From the NCBI GenBank assembly GCA_019973575.1, contig BPUI01000001.1, positions 2,306,342-2,370,341 of the forward strand: 64,000 nucleotides of DNA, given 5' to 3'. Each line of letters starts with the position of its first letter. Position 1 is the stretch's first letter. The notes under the pieces are model-generated. The model was given only the letters and a program-made list of their open reading frames with translations, did not search any database and was not told the DNA's origin. A program made the position numbers and the translations under genes. The DNA comes from Gemmatimonadetes bacterium T265 (GTDB lineage Bacteria; Gemmatimonadota; Gemmatimonadetes; Gemmatimonadales; Gemmatimonadaceae). Below, one piece after another: positions 33,249 through 42,061 of this stretch.

Positions 33249-33824
33249 TCAGCGGTCGCGGAATCGCCCCTCCGCCGCCTCTATGCGCGACAGGACGGTC
33301 TCAGGCTTCACGTCTTCCGCCAGCTCGTCGATTTCAGGATTCGCGGCTTCCCCAACGCCCATCTTGCCCGCCATGTCGCGCACGAGCCTGATCAGCTCGG
33401 TAATCTCGTGCTCCGCGAGCAACGAGACCTGCAGGTCGAGGTCCGCCCGCTTGTCGGAGAGGGCCTGCATGCGGTTCTGCGAGATGAGGACGAACGTACT
33501 GAGGAAGATCGCCTCGACGCTCGCCTCCATCGCGAGCACGGTGAAGCCCTTGTCGAAGTCTTTCAGGTGCGCGAACCCCGGCACCCAGCCGAGGTTCGCG
33601 AAGATCCATGCGCCGTAGATGACGAGGTGGATGTAAACGAACGTCATGCTGCCGGTAAAGCGCGTGATCGCGTCGGCGACCCGGTCCTGCGCGCGGCGGC
33701 GCTTGTCCTCCTCCTTCCGTCGTTGGAGGAGGGCGGTGATGTTGCGCTCGACCACGCGCGCGAACGGGCCGGGGTCGGGGCGCGGCGTCTGGCGGCGGTC
33801 GCTGGCGTCGGGTGTCATGGGCAT
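33249..33824 (-). CDS. DUF1003 membrane protein
   Basis: A 191-aa protein of the DUF1003 family. Two transmembrane helices appear around 60-80 (MTFVYIHLVIYGAWIFANLG) and 95-115 (AMEASVEAIFLSTFVLI), followed by a helical cytoplasmic tail with the family motif SQNRMQALSDKRADLDLQVS. Function is not established. Start is ATG 33824 or the ATG two codons later. Only 20 bp separate it from the divergent transporter start, so one of the two starts may be misplaced. Confidence 0.88.
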   Translation of the reverse strand: MPMTPDASDRRQTPRPDPGPFARVVERNITALLQRRKEEDKRRRAQDRVADAITRFTGSMTFVYIHLVIYGAWIFANLGWVPGFAHLKDFDKGFTVLAMEASVEAIFLSTFVLISQNRMQALSDKRADLDLQVSLLAEHEITELIRLVRDMAGKMGVGEAANPEIDELAEDVKPETVLSRIEAAEGRFRDR

Positions 33825-33844
33825 GGAGACGGGACGGGACGTCG

Positions 33845-35128
33845 ATGCAAGCTAGCCACGCGGTGCGCCGGCTCCGCTCCATCCTCGGCGGCTCGGCCGG
33901 CAATCTCGTCGAGTGGTACGACTGGTACGCGTACTCGGCGTGCTCGCTCTACTTCGCGCCGGTGGTCTTCCCGCCGGCTAGCCAGACCGCGCACCTGCTC
34001 GACGCGGCGGCGGTGTTCGCGGTGGGTTTCTTCATGCGCCCGGTCGGCGGGTGGCTGTTCGGGCGCTACGCCGACCGGCACGGGCGGCGCGCGGCGCTTA
34101 CCCGCTCGGTGCTGCTCATGGGCGCCGGGTCGCTCCTCGTCGCGCTCACGCCGGAATACGCGCGGGTCGGACTCGCCGCGCCGGCGCTGCTCGTCGCCGC
34201 ACGGCTGCTCCAGGGCCTCAGCGTGGGCGGCGAGTACGGCGCGAGCGCGACCTACCTGACCGAGATGGCCGGCGAGCGCCGCCGCGGCTTCTGGTCGAGC
34301 TTTCAGTACGTGACGCTCATCGCGGGGCAGTTGCTCGCGCTCGGCGTGCTGCTCGTGCTGCAGCGGGTGCTGACCGCGGCGCAGCTCGCGGCGTGGGGGT
34401 GGCGCGTGCCGTTCGGGCTCGGCGCCGTCGCCGCGCTCGCGGTGCGGGCGTTCCGCCGCGGCCTCGACGAGACGCCCGCGTTCGTCGGCGTCGGCGGAAC
34501 GCCAGCGCGGCGCTCGTCGGTCCGCGCGCTCGCCGCGCACCCGCGCGCGGTCGCGACGGTCGTCGGCCTCACGGCGGGCGGCACGGTCGCGTTCTACACG
34601 TTCACGACCTACGCGCAGAAGTTCCTCGTCAACAGCGCGGGGTGGACCTCGGCCGCGGCGACGCGCGTCTCGGCGGCGTCGCTCGCCGTCTTCGCGCTCG
34701 CCCAGCCGCTCGTCGGGCTCCTCTCCGACCGCGTCGGGCGGCGGCCGGTGCTCCTCGCGTTCGGAGTCCTCGGCGCCGTCGCGACGGTCCCGCTCCTCTC
34801 TGCGTTAGGCACGCCCGGCGTCGGCGCGGGGCGCGCGTTCGCGTTGCTCGTGCTCGCGCTCCTCGTCGTGAGCGGCTACACGGCGGTCAACGCGGTGGTC
34901 AAGGCGGAGCTGTTCCCCGTCGAGGTGCGCGCGCTCGGCGTCGGGTTCCCCTACGCCGTCGCGGTGTCCGTGTTCGGCGGGACCGCCGAGTACCTCGCAC
35001 TCTGGGCGCGGCACGCGGGGCACGAGCGGTGGTACTTCTGGTACGTGGCCGCGTGCGTCGCGGCGTCGCTCGCCGTCTACGCGCGCATGCCCGAGACGCG
35101 CGACGCGGGCGCGATGCGCGCGGGCTGA
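33845..35128 (+). CDS. MFS transporter, metabolite:H+ symporter (MHS) type
   Basis: A 427-aa, 12-helix transporter resembling alpha-ketoglutarate and proline/betaine permeases. The N-terminal GNLVEWYDWYAYS is the MHS signature, and GRYADRHGRRAALT and LLSDRVGRRPVLLA are the A-type MFS loops. LQGLSVGGEYGASATYLTE is also family-typical. It probably imports an organic acid or osmolyte with protons. ATG 33845 (MQASHAVRR) is preferred over one at 33812, which would overlap the divergent gene's start. It converges with the LLM oxidoreductase. Confidence 0.9.
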   Translation: MQASHAVRRLRSILGGSAGNLVEWYDWYAYSACSLYFAPVVFPPASQTAHLLDAAAVFAVGFFMRPVGGWLFGRYADRHGRRAALTRSVLLMGAGSLLVALTPEYARVGLAAPALLVAARLLQGLSVGGEYGASATYLTEMAGERRRGFWSSFQYVTLIAGQLLALGVLLVLQRVLTAAQLAAWGWRVPFGLGAVAALAVRAFRRGLDETPAFVGVGGTPARRSSVRALAAHPRAVATVVGLTAGGTVAFYTFTTYAQKFLVNSAGWTSAAATRVSAASLAVFALAQPLVGLLSDRVGRRPVLLAFGVLGAVATVPLLSALGTPGVGAGRAFALLVLALLVVSGYTAVNAVVKAELFPVEVRALGVGFPYAVAVSVFGGTAEYLALWARHAGHERWYFWYVAACVAASLAVYARMPETRDAGAMRAG

Positions 35129-35148
35129 GGCGTGCGCACGCCGGCACG

Positions 35149-36222
35149 TTACGCCCCGGCGGACACGGCCGCGACGCCTAACGCGTCCTCCCGCGGCCCG
35201 CCGGCGGCGAGCCCGAACGCGTCGGCGAGCAGCGCGTACGACCGGCGCCGCGCCTCGACGTCGTGCGCGATCGTGACGACGAGCACCTCGGCGGCGGCGT
35301 ACGCCCGCGCGACGTCTTCGATTCCCGCGCGCACCGTTTCGGGGCTGCCGACGACGGTCCGCCGCCCGACCGGGAGCGCGCTCCGCGCCCGTTCGGCGGC
35401 GAGGTACCGCTCGGCTCGTTCGACGGTCGGCACGGGGATTAGCTCCCCGCGCCGGAGCAGGGTAAACATCATCCGCCCGCTCAACGCGAGTCGCTCCGCC
35501 TCGGCGTCGGTCTCCGCACAGAGTGCCCAGACGCACACGGCCACGTGCGGCCGCTCGCGCCCGGGGGCCGGCGTGAACGTGTCGCGGTAGCGCCGGGCGA
35601 TCTCGGCGCCGTGCGGGTTGATGAAATCAGCGAACGCATACGGTAAGCCGAGCTCGGCCGCCCAGATCCCGCTCTGCGGCGACGAGCCGAGGAGCCACGG
35701 TACCGGCACTTCGGGCAGCCCGGGAAGGGTCGCGGCGAGGTGCGAGAAGCCGTGCTCGGCGGGCAGCGTTCCGTCGAGGTAGCCGAGTAGCTCGACAAGC
35801 TGCTGGGGGAAGTCGTCGGGGGAGGAAGCGCGCCGGTCGCGTTGGAGCGCGTACGCCGTACCGGGATCGGTCCCCGCCGCTCGGCCGAGTCCGAGGTCGA
35901 TGCGCCCGGGAAAGAGTCCAGCGAGTGCGCTAAACGTTTCGGCGACCTTAAGCGGGCTGTAATGGGGCAGCATGACGCCACCGCTTCCCACCCGGATGCG
36001 TGACGTCGCGCTCGCGATCGCCGCGATCAGGATTTCCGGACTCGCCCCGGCGAGCCCCGGCGTGCCGTGGTGTTCGGCGACCCAGAACCGGTGATAGCCG
36101 AGCGCGTCCGCGTCGCGCGCGAGGGCGACGGACGCGTGTAGCGCCTCCGACGGCGTAGTCCCCTCGGGGATGGGTGATTGGTCGAGGACGCTGACGACGA
36201 GCGGAAACGACGTGTCGGACAT
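35149..36222 (-). CDS. LLM-class flavin-dependent oxidoreductase
   Basis: A 357-aa luciferase-like monooxygenase of the MsnO8/alkanal-monooxygenase-like branch. Signatures include VSVLDQSPIPEG at the N terminus, YHRFWVAEHHG, and SSPQSGIWAAELGLPYAFA. It uses FMNH2 or F420H2; which one cannot be told here. The substrate is unknown. It is divergent from the MFS exporter at 36361 and could be functionally paired with it. Confidence 0.9.
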   Translation of the reverse strand: MSDTSFPLVVSVLDQSPIPEGTTPSEALHASVALARDADALGYHRFWVAEHHGTPGLAGASPEILIAAIASATSRIRVGSGGVMLPHYSPLKVAETFSALAGLFPGRIDLGLGRAAGTDPGTAYALQRDRRASSPDDFPQQLVELLGYLDGTLPAEHGFSHLAATLPGLPEVPVPWLLGSSPQSGIWAAELGLPYAFADFINPHGAEIARRYRDTFTPAPGRERPHVAVCVWALCAETDAEAERLALSGRMMFTLLRRGELIPVPTVERAERYLAAERARSALPVGRRTVVGSPETVRAGIEDVARAYAAAEVLVVTIAHDVEARRRSYALLADAFGLAAGGPREDALGVAAVSAGA

Positions 36223-36360
36223 GGCGACCGGGAACGGGTGACGTGGTCATACTCTGCGTTGCGGTTCGCGTGCCGCGAGGAGCCCGCGCGGCGGGAAGTC
36301 GGCGCGGCACGAAGCCGGCGCACCGGGCGCGCCTCAGCTGTCCGGTTTCGGGGCCGGCGT

Positions 36361-37725
36361 ATGTTGGACGGGATGGCCTGCCGCGCCGGCGGGCGTCTTG
36401 GCGCGGCGACTCCGGAATGCGCTCCGGGCCTCGCGCTCACCCGGTCACCGCCCGTGCCGTCGCTCGCTTCCTCACCCCCGTCGTCGCCGTCCGCGGCGCC
36501 CCCGTCGCTGAACCCGTTCCGGACGCTCGTCCGGCACCGGAATTTCCGGCTGTTCTGGTTCGGACAGACGGTGTCGCTCGTCGGCACGTGGATGCAGGTG
36601 ATGGCGCAGGGCTGGCTCGCACTGGAGCTGACGAACAACGCGTTCCTCGTCGGCCTCGTCGCCTCGGTGGGCGCGTTCCCGGTGCTCCTGCTCTCCTTCC
36701 CCGCGGGGGTGCTGGTCGACCGCGTGGACCGCCTGCGGCTCGTCACTGCGATGCAGGCCGTCTTGCTCGTCGAGGCGGCCGCGCTCTGGGCGCTCACGCT
36801 GACCGGCCGGGTGACGGTCGGCTGGTTGCTCGCGCTCGCCTGTCTGAACGGGACGTGCACGGCGTTCGAGGTCCCGGCGCGGCAGTCGCTCATCATCGAC
36901 CTGGTCGGTCGCGACGACCTGCCGGAGGCGATCGCGCTCAACTCAAGCGGCTTCAACCTCGCGCGCATCGTCGGCCCTGCGCTCGGCGCGGCCGCGATCG
37001 CGTCGCTCGGCATCGCGTGGTGCTTCGCGCTCAACGCGCTCTCGTACCTCGCGGTGCTCGCCGGTCTCCTGCTGATCCGGCTGCCGCGCCGCGCCGCGAG
37101 CGCGCCGGCGCACCACAGCTCGCCCTGGGCGGGGCTCGCGGAGGGCTTTCGATACGCGTGGCACGCACCGGCCGTGCGCGCGATCCTCGGCCTCACGCTC
37201 GTCTTCTCGGTGTGCGGCACGCCCTACATGACGCTCATGCCGGTGTTCGCGCGCGACGTCCTCGGCCTCGGCGCCGGCGGCTATGGGGCGCTGCTCGCGG
37301 CGCTCGGCGTCGGCGGCCTCGCCGGCGCGCTCGGGCTCGCGGCGCTCGGCCGCCGCGTGCGGAGGGGCCCGTGGCTCATGTGGTCGACGGCGGCGTACCC
37401 CGCGCTGCTCGTCGTGCTCGCCTGCGTGCGACGACCGGCCGCGGCGGAGGCGGTGCTGCTCGCCGCGGGCGTCGCGATGATCGTCTGCGGCGCGTTAGGC
37501 AACGCGGTCCTGCAGCGCGCCGTGCCGGACGCGCTGCGCGGGCGGCTGATGGCCGCGTACTCGTTCCTCGTCGTCGGGATGGCGCAGGGGGTCGGGGCGC
37601 TCGCGGGCGGGGCGCTCGCGCGGGCGGTCGGCGTGGCGGAGGTGATCGCGGCGGGCGGGGTGGTGATGCTCGGGTATGCGGGGTGGGTGTACGCGACTGT
37701 CCCCGAACTGAAGCGGGTGAAGTAG
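36361..37725 (+). CDS. MFS exporter, enterobactin-exporter-like (MFS_3)
   Basis: About 454 aa with 10-12 helices. Typical motifs are RNFRLFWFGQTVSLVGTWMQ near the start of TM1, PARQSLIIDLVGRDDLPEA and GFNLARIVGPALGAA. Such proteins export siderophores or drugs. The first 50 residues are Pro/Ser-rich, and GTG 36454 is an equally possible start. It converges with a second exporter of the same family whose 3' end carries an inverted copy of the same 28 bp. Confidence 0.88.
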   Translation: MLDGMACRAGGRLGAATPECAPGLALTRSPPVPSLASSPPSSPSAAPPSLNPFRTLVRHRNFRLFWFGQTVSLVGTWMQVMAQGWLALELTNNAFLVGLVASVGAFPVLLLSFPAGVLVDRVDRLRLVTAMQAVLLVEAAALWALTLTGRVTVGWLLALACLNGTCTAFEVPARQSLIIDLVGRDDLPEAIALNSSGFNLARIVGPALGAAAIASLGIAWCFALNALSYLAVLAGLLLIRLPRRAASAPAHHSSPWAGLAEGFRYAWHAPAVRAILGLTLVFSVCGTPYMTLMPVFARDVLGLGAGGYGALLAALGVGGLAGALGLAALGRRVRRGPWLMWSTAAYPALLVVLACVRRPAAAEAVLLAAGVAMIVCGALGNAVLQRAVPDALRGRLMAAYSFLVVGMAQGVGALAGGALARAVGVAEVIAAGGVVMLGYAGWVYATVPELKRVK

Positions 37726-37728
37726 GAA

Positions 37729-38001
37729 GGGCGCGTTAGGCCGACGTGAACGGGGAGGGCGCGGCGGCGGGCGCGGGGCAAGAGCACGGGGCAGCAGCGG
37801 CGGCCGGTCGGGCATTGCTCGGGGGACGTGCCCCGCCCCTTTCGTCCGGTCAGCCGCCGTCCCGTCCCCTGGGCTCGCTCCGTGCTCTGCCCCGCCCGGT
37901 CCGGAACCGCCCCAAAACCTATCCGCGAGCGCCCACCTGGCACGCCCGCCCACCCACGCCCCACCCGTCGCCGTCCCCGTTCACGTCGGCCTAACGCGCC
38001 C
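37729..38001. repeat. Perfect 28-bp inverted repeat flanking the gap between two MFS genes
   Basis: Arms 37729-37756 and 37974-38001 are exact reverse complements. Each contains one GTTAGGC word (37735, 37989). The left arm begins just after the first MFS stop; the right arm covers the last codons of the convergent MFS gene. The 217-bp interior holds a second imperfect inverted pair (about 37775-37795 with 37873-37897) and no credible gene. It probably folds as a long hairpin ending both transcripts. Confidence 0.8.
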
Positions 38002-39228
38002 TCCGCGTACCACGGCCACCGCGGCGACGAGGACTGCGCCCGCGAAGACGAGCGTCGTCCCGCGCGGCCCGATCAGATTCGCCAGCCCCCCATCGGCGAG
38101 ACTCGCCACCGGCCTCGTCCCGAGAAACGCGACGCTCCAGAGCGCCATGACCCGCCCGCGCTCGTCGTCCGCGACGCCGAGCTGCACCGCCGTCGTCGCG
38201 CGCGTCTGCGCCAGCAGGTACCCGAACCCCGCGACCGGCAGCGCGGCGAGCGCGACCCCGAGCCGCGGCGCGAGCGCGAAGTCGGCGAGCCCCGCGCCGA
38301 ACAGCAGCAACGCGACCGGCAGCACCCGCGACGGCGCGCCGGCGTCCTCGTCGGCCGGTGCGTTCGCGGGGAGCAGCGAGGCGATTACCGCCCCCACGCC
38401 GAACGCCCCGATCAGCACGCCCGCGAACGTATCGGCCCGCCCGAACACGCGCGTCGCGAACGCCGGCGTGAGCGTGTTCACCGGGTCGAGCGAGACCGAC
38501 ACCGCCGCGACGACCGCGAGAAGCAGCACGAGCTGCGGCTCGCGCCGCACGCGACGGATGCTGTCGAGCAGCGTCGGGCGGGCGCCTCCGCGCGCCGGGG
38601 CCGGCGTGTCCGCCCGCAGCGCGACCACCGCGCCCGCGAGCGCGACGTACGACAGCGCGTTGAGCCCGATCGCCCAGGGGATTCCTAACCGCGCGACGAC
38701 CACCGCCCCCGCGACCGGGCCGACCGCGCGCGCGAGGTTGAACGTCACCGAGTTCATCGCGACCGCCGCGCCGAGGTCCGAACGCGGCACCAGCGCGGGC
38801 ACGACCGCCTGCAACGCCGGCGTCGCGAACGCGGTCGTGAGGCCGAGCAGGAGGGCGAGGCCGAGCACGACCACGAGCGACCGGTGCCCGCTCGCGACCG
38901 CGGCCGCGAGCGCGGCGCTCGCCGCGGCCGCGACGAGCTGGGTCGTGAGGATCAGCCGGCGCCGGTTGAAGCGGTCCGCCGCCGCGCCCGCCCACGGCGC
39001 GAGCAGGAGTACGCCCGCGAACTGCGCGAAGTTGACCGCGCCGACCCAGAAATTCGAGCGCGTGAGCCGGAAGACGAGCAGGGCGAGCGCGATGTTCTGG
39101 AACCACGTCCCGCAGTTCGACAGCAGGTTGCCGCCGAAAAAGAGCCCGAAGTCGCGGTGCCGGAGCGCGCGAAGGGCCGAGCCGCGCGCGCCCGCGGCTC
39201 GGCCCGCGCGCCGGGACGTCGTCGTCAG
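37981..39228 (-). CDS. MFS exporter (MFS_3), probable CTG start
   Basis: About 415 aa. The reading frame is open well upstream of the first ATG/GTG/TTG codon (GTG 38874), and the upstream part is clearly protein: LRHRDFGLFFGGNLLSNCG then WFQNIALALLVFRLTRSNF and AGAAADRFNRRRLIL match the N-terminal helices and loop of MFS_3 exporters. The only neat start is CTG at 39228, overlapping the metalloprotease TGA as CTGA, like the ATGA/GTGA overlaps elsewhere here. Starting at GTG 38874 would remove about 118 residues and three helices. Later motifs include VTFNLARAVGPVAGAVV. A frameshift in the upstream part is a possible alternative. Confidence 0.8.
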   Translation of the reverse strand: MTTTSRRAGRAAGARGSALRALRHRDFGLFFGGNLLSNCGTWFQNIALALLVFRLTRSNFWVGAVNFAQFAGVLLLAPWAGAAADRFNRRRLILTTQLVAAAASAALAAAVASGHRSLVVVLGLALLLGLTTAFATPALQAVVPALVPRSDLGAAVAMNSVTFNLARAVGPVAGAVVVARLGIPWAIGLNALSYVALAGAVVALRADTPAPARGGARPTLLDSIRRVRREPQLVLLLAVVAAVSVSLDPVNTLTPAFATRVFGRADTFAGVLIGAFGVGAVIASLLPANAPADEDAGAPSRVLPVALLLFGAGLADFALAPRLGVALAALPVAGFGYLLAQTRATTAVQLGVADDERGRVMALWSVAFLGTRPVASLADGGLANLIGPRGTTLVFAGAVLVAAVAVVRGGRVRPT

Positions 39229-41882
39229 TTGGCCCGCCGCCCCGCGCCGTCCGGGTGCAGAATGCGGTCGATCTGGTCGCGCGCGCCCTGCAGGTGCAGG
39301 CGCGTGGTACGGTCGCGGGTACGGCCCACCGCGGCCGCGATCTCGCGGTCGAGGTCGACGAGTTCGCCGCGGAGCAGGGCGCGCGCGTCGATCGCGTTGA
39401 CCGGGGCGAGCAGGCGGGCGACGTCGGGCGGGAGGCCGACCGGGAACGCCGGCGCCGGCGCCGGGTTGAGCTTCGACCCGATCACCTCGAGGTAGGCGAG
39501 CTGCAGCCGGCGCCGGAACGGGTCGGTCGCGGCGCCGCGCGCGAGCTCCGTCCAGACACCCCGCCGGACGTCGCCCAACATCTCGCCCATCGAGTACGTG
39601 TCGCGGTCCGCGCCGAGCCCCTCCTGCTCGACCATGCGCTGCAGGCGCGCGTTGTCGAGCAGCGTGTTGAGGATGCGCCGCTGCGCCGCGCCCACGCGGT
39701 CGATCGAGCCCGAGGCCTCGATCTTCCGCAGCACGCCCGGGTCGAGCAGGTAGTCGGGCGTCTGAAACGCGTTCGCGTTGAGGAACGCGACGGCCGCCTT
39801 CTGCCGCGCCCGCGGCACGCGCGCGTAGACGTCGCCCTTCTGCCCGACGTACTTCTCCTGCTTGTAGTCACCGCCCGGGATGCGCGCGACGTGGCCGAGC
39901 TCGAGCGTCCACTGGCCGACGAGGCGTTCGTAGATCTCCTGCAGGTCGTCGTACGGCTCGCCCGGGCGCGTCTCGGTCGCCGCCTCCAGCAGCCGCGCGA
40001 CGCGGCGGATGTTCTTCAGGCCTAACGCCGTCGCCCGCACCGCGTCCTGGTCGCCGACGGCCTCGTTCGCCTCGCCCGGGTCGGGGCCGAGGATCCCCTC
40101 GTCGCCGCCGAAGCGGTACCAGGGCACGCTGTCCTGCATGCGCGACCACCGGTCGGTCGTCGGCTTCTCCGCCTCGGCCGTCGCCGCGCCCGGGATCGGG
40201 GTGTAGCCCCACATGACCGCGTACGTGTCGTACGGCCCGACGCGCGGCACGAGGTCCTCGAGCGCGATGTGGTCCTCGGGCTGCGCGACGTAGTTGAAAC
40301 GCGAGTAGTCCATGATGCTCGGGCTGTGCCCCATGCGGTGCACCCACGACGCCGAGCGCACCGAGTCCATCGGGTACATCGACGAGCCCTTCATGTCGTG
40401 GCGCAGCCCGAGCGTGTGCCCGACCTCGTGGGCGACGACGAACTGCATCAGCCGCCCCATGAGCGAGTCGGGGAAGGGGAGCCGCTGCGCGCGCGGGTCG
40501 AGGTGGCCGACCTGCGTGAAGTACCAGTCGCGGTTGAGGTTCGTGACGTTGTGAAAAATCTGCACGTCCGCGTCGAGGATCTCGCCGCTCCGCGGGTCGA
40601 CGGTGCTCGGCCCGACCGCGTTCTCCGTCGCGGAGGGGACCCAGCGGACCATCGACACGTTCGCGTTCTCGCCGCGCAGGATGCCCACCGAGTCGCGCGG
40701 CACCTCGCGCGCGACGATCCCCCGTTTGAAGCCCGCCGCCTCGAAGGCGCCCTGCCACTCCTCGATCCCCTTCTTCACCCACGGCACGTAGACCGTCGGC
40801 GTGGCCGGGTCGACGTAGTAGGTGATCGGCCGCTTGGGGTAGCAGAGGTTCCCCTCGCGGCGGTCGGAGCACTCGAGGCGCCAGCGGTTGATGAAGCTGA
40901 CGCGCCGCACGCGCTGCTCGCGCGAGCCGAAGTCGGCCTGGCGCGTGTTGAAGTAGCCGACGCGCTCGTCGTAGAGGCGCGGCTTCATCGGGACGTCGGG
41001 CAGCCGGACGAGCGAGTAGTGGTAGAGTTCCGTCCCGGTCGGGGGCTGGCCGAACAGCGCGCCGAGCGGACTCGTCGTGCCGCCTAACGGCGACCCGCCC
41101 GCGAACGTCTGCGACGCCTCGACCTCGACGTTCTGCGGGTACGCCGCGACGCTCTCGACGAACGAGCGCGACGGGTCCGCGGCCCCGCGCGCGGCGGACG
41201 GCAGGAGGTCGCTCACGCCGCCCGTGAAGAGGCGCGAGACCTCGACGACGACGCTCGAATCGGGCCCGTACGCTTCGACGTTGAAGGCCGCGACGATCGG
41301 CGCGTAGGTCACGATCTCGACGGCGCGCGCGACCGGGTTGGTCGTGTCGCCGACGACGTTGCGGTACTCGATGCCGCGCAGCAGGACGCGGTTCTCGCGG
41401 CGCTCCCAGCGCACGAGCCGGTCGCCGGCGAGCGTCGTGAACGGCAGCCCGCCGACCTGCGCCTGCGTGCCGCGCAGCGTGCGGACGATGAGCATGTCGC
41501 GGTTGAGTTGCGCGCGCGGGATCTCGAAGTACAGCCGCCCGCGCGCGAGGTGCGTCGTGACGAGGCCGCGCTGCGTCCGCGCGAACGGCGTGACGACCAT
41601 GCCGTACGGGCGGGGGCTCGGGTCGCCCCCCGAACCCCCGCCCATGCTCGCCATTATCGCGGCCATTGCCGACGGGGCGCCGGCCGGCGTCGTCGGGCCG
41701 CCGGGCGTCCCCGGGCTGGGCGCGCCCGGGCTGGCCGGCGAGGCCGCGGTCGGCGTCGGACCGGTCGAGGGTGCGGGCGTGGGCGCGTTTTCGGGCGAGC
41801 GCCACTGGCACGCGGAGGCGAGGACGAGCGCGGCGAGCGCGAGGGACGCGCGACGTCCGCGAAGAAGCGGGAAGCGATGCAT
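39225..41882 (-). CDS. zinc metalloprotease lipoprotein (DUF5117/DUF4953 family)
   Basis: An 885-aa exported metalloprotease. The lipoprotein signal has LASAC (C25), followed by a Pro/Gly/Ala linker to about residue 85. The zinc site is HEVGHTLGLRH (485-495), with the Met-turn region SIMDYSRFNY downstream. The domain order (DUF5117, then metzincin-like core with DUF4953) matches a family common in Gemmatimonadota and Bacteroidetes; substrates are unknown. ATG 41882 is chosen for the signal peptide. Its stop overlaps the probable CTG start of the MFS gene. Confidence 0.9.
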   Translation of the reverse strand: MHRFPLLRGRRASLALAALVLASACQWRSPENAPTPAPSTGPTPTAASPASPGAPSPGTPGGPTTPAGAPSAMAAIMASMGGGSGGDPSPRPYGMVVTPFARTQRGLVTTHLARGRLYFEIPRAQLNRDMLIVRTLRGTQAQVGGLPFTTLAGDRLVRWERRENRVLLRGIEYRNVVGDTTNPVARAVEIVTYAPIVAAFNVEAYGPDSSVVVEVSRLFTGGVSDLLPSAARGAADPSRSFVESVAAYPQNVEVEASQTFAGGSPLGGTTSPLGALFGQPPTGTELYHYSLVRLPDVPMKPRLYDERVGYFNTRQADFGSREQRVRRVSFINRWRLECSDRREGNLCYPKRPITYYVDPATPTVYVPWVKKGIEEWQGAFEAAGFKRGIVAREVPRDSVGILRGENANVSMVRWVPSATENAVGPSTVDPRSGEILDADVQIFHNVTNLNRDWYFTQVGHLDPRAQRLPFPDSLMGRLMQFVVAHEVGHTLGLRHDMKGSSMYPMDSVRSASWVHRMGHSPSIMDYSRFNYVAQPEDHIALEDLVPRVGPYDTYAVMWGYTPIPGAATAEAEKPTTDRWSRMQDSVPWYRFGGDEGILGPDPGEANEAVGDQDAVRATALGLKNIRRVARLLEAATETRPGEPYDDLQEIYERLVGQWTLELGHVARIPGGDYKQEKYVGQKGDVYARVPRARQKAAVAFLNANAFQTPDYLLDPGVLRKIEASGSIDRVGAAQRRILNTLLDNARLQRMVEQEGLGADRDTYSMGEMLGDVRRGVWTELARGAATDPFRRRLQLAYLEVIGSKLNPAPAPAFPVGLPPDVARLLAPVNAIDARALLRGELVDLDREIAAAVGRTRDRTTRLHLQGARDQIDRILHPDGAGRRAN

Positions 41883-42061
41883 CAAGGAGGCGGAAGGACG
41901 GGAACGCGACGGCCGTCCGGGGGTGGCAACGCCGGACCGCGCGCACCGCGGCGCCGCGCCGCAACCACGCGGCCGTTCCTCATGGTACGCCCCGGCCCCG
42001 GGCGACGTTGGGCGCGTCGCGCCGCGCGCCGCGCGCTGCAGACCGTTACGCTTCCCCCGCC

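Noticed and set aside
37726-37980. A small gene between the two MFS transporters
   Set aside because: Frames are Pro/Arg-rich and cross the inverted repeat; no start with a ribosome site.
38872-38874. GTG 38874 as the start of the second MFS gene
   Set aside because: It would delete the first helices although the upstream in-frame sequence is clearly MFS-like.
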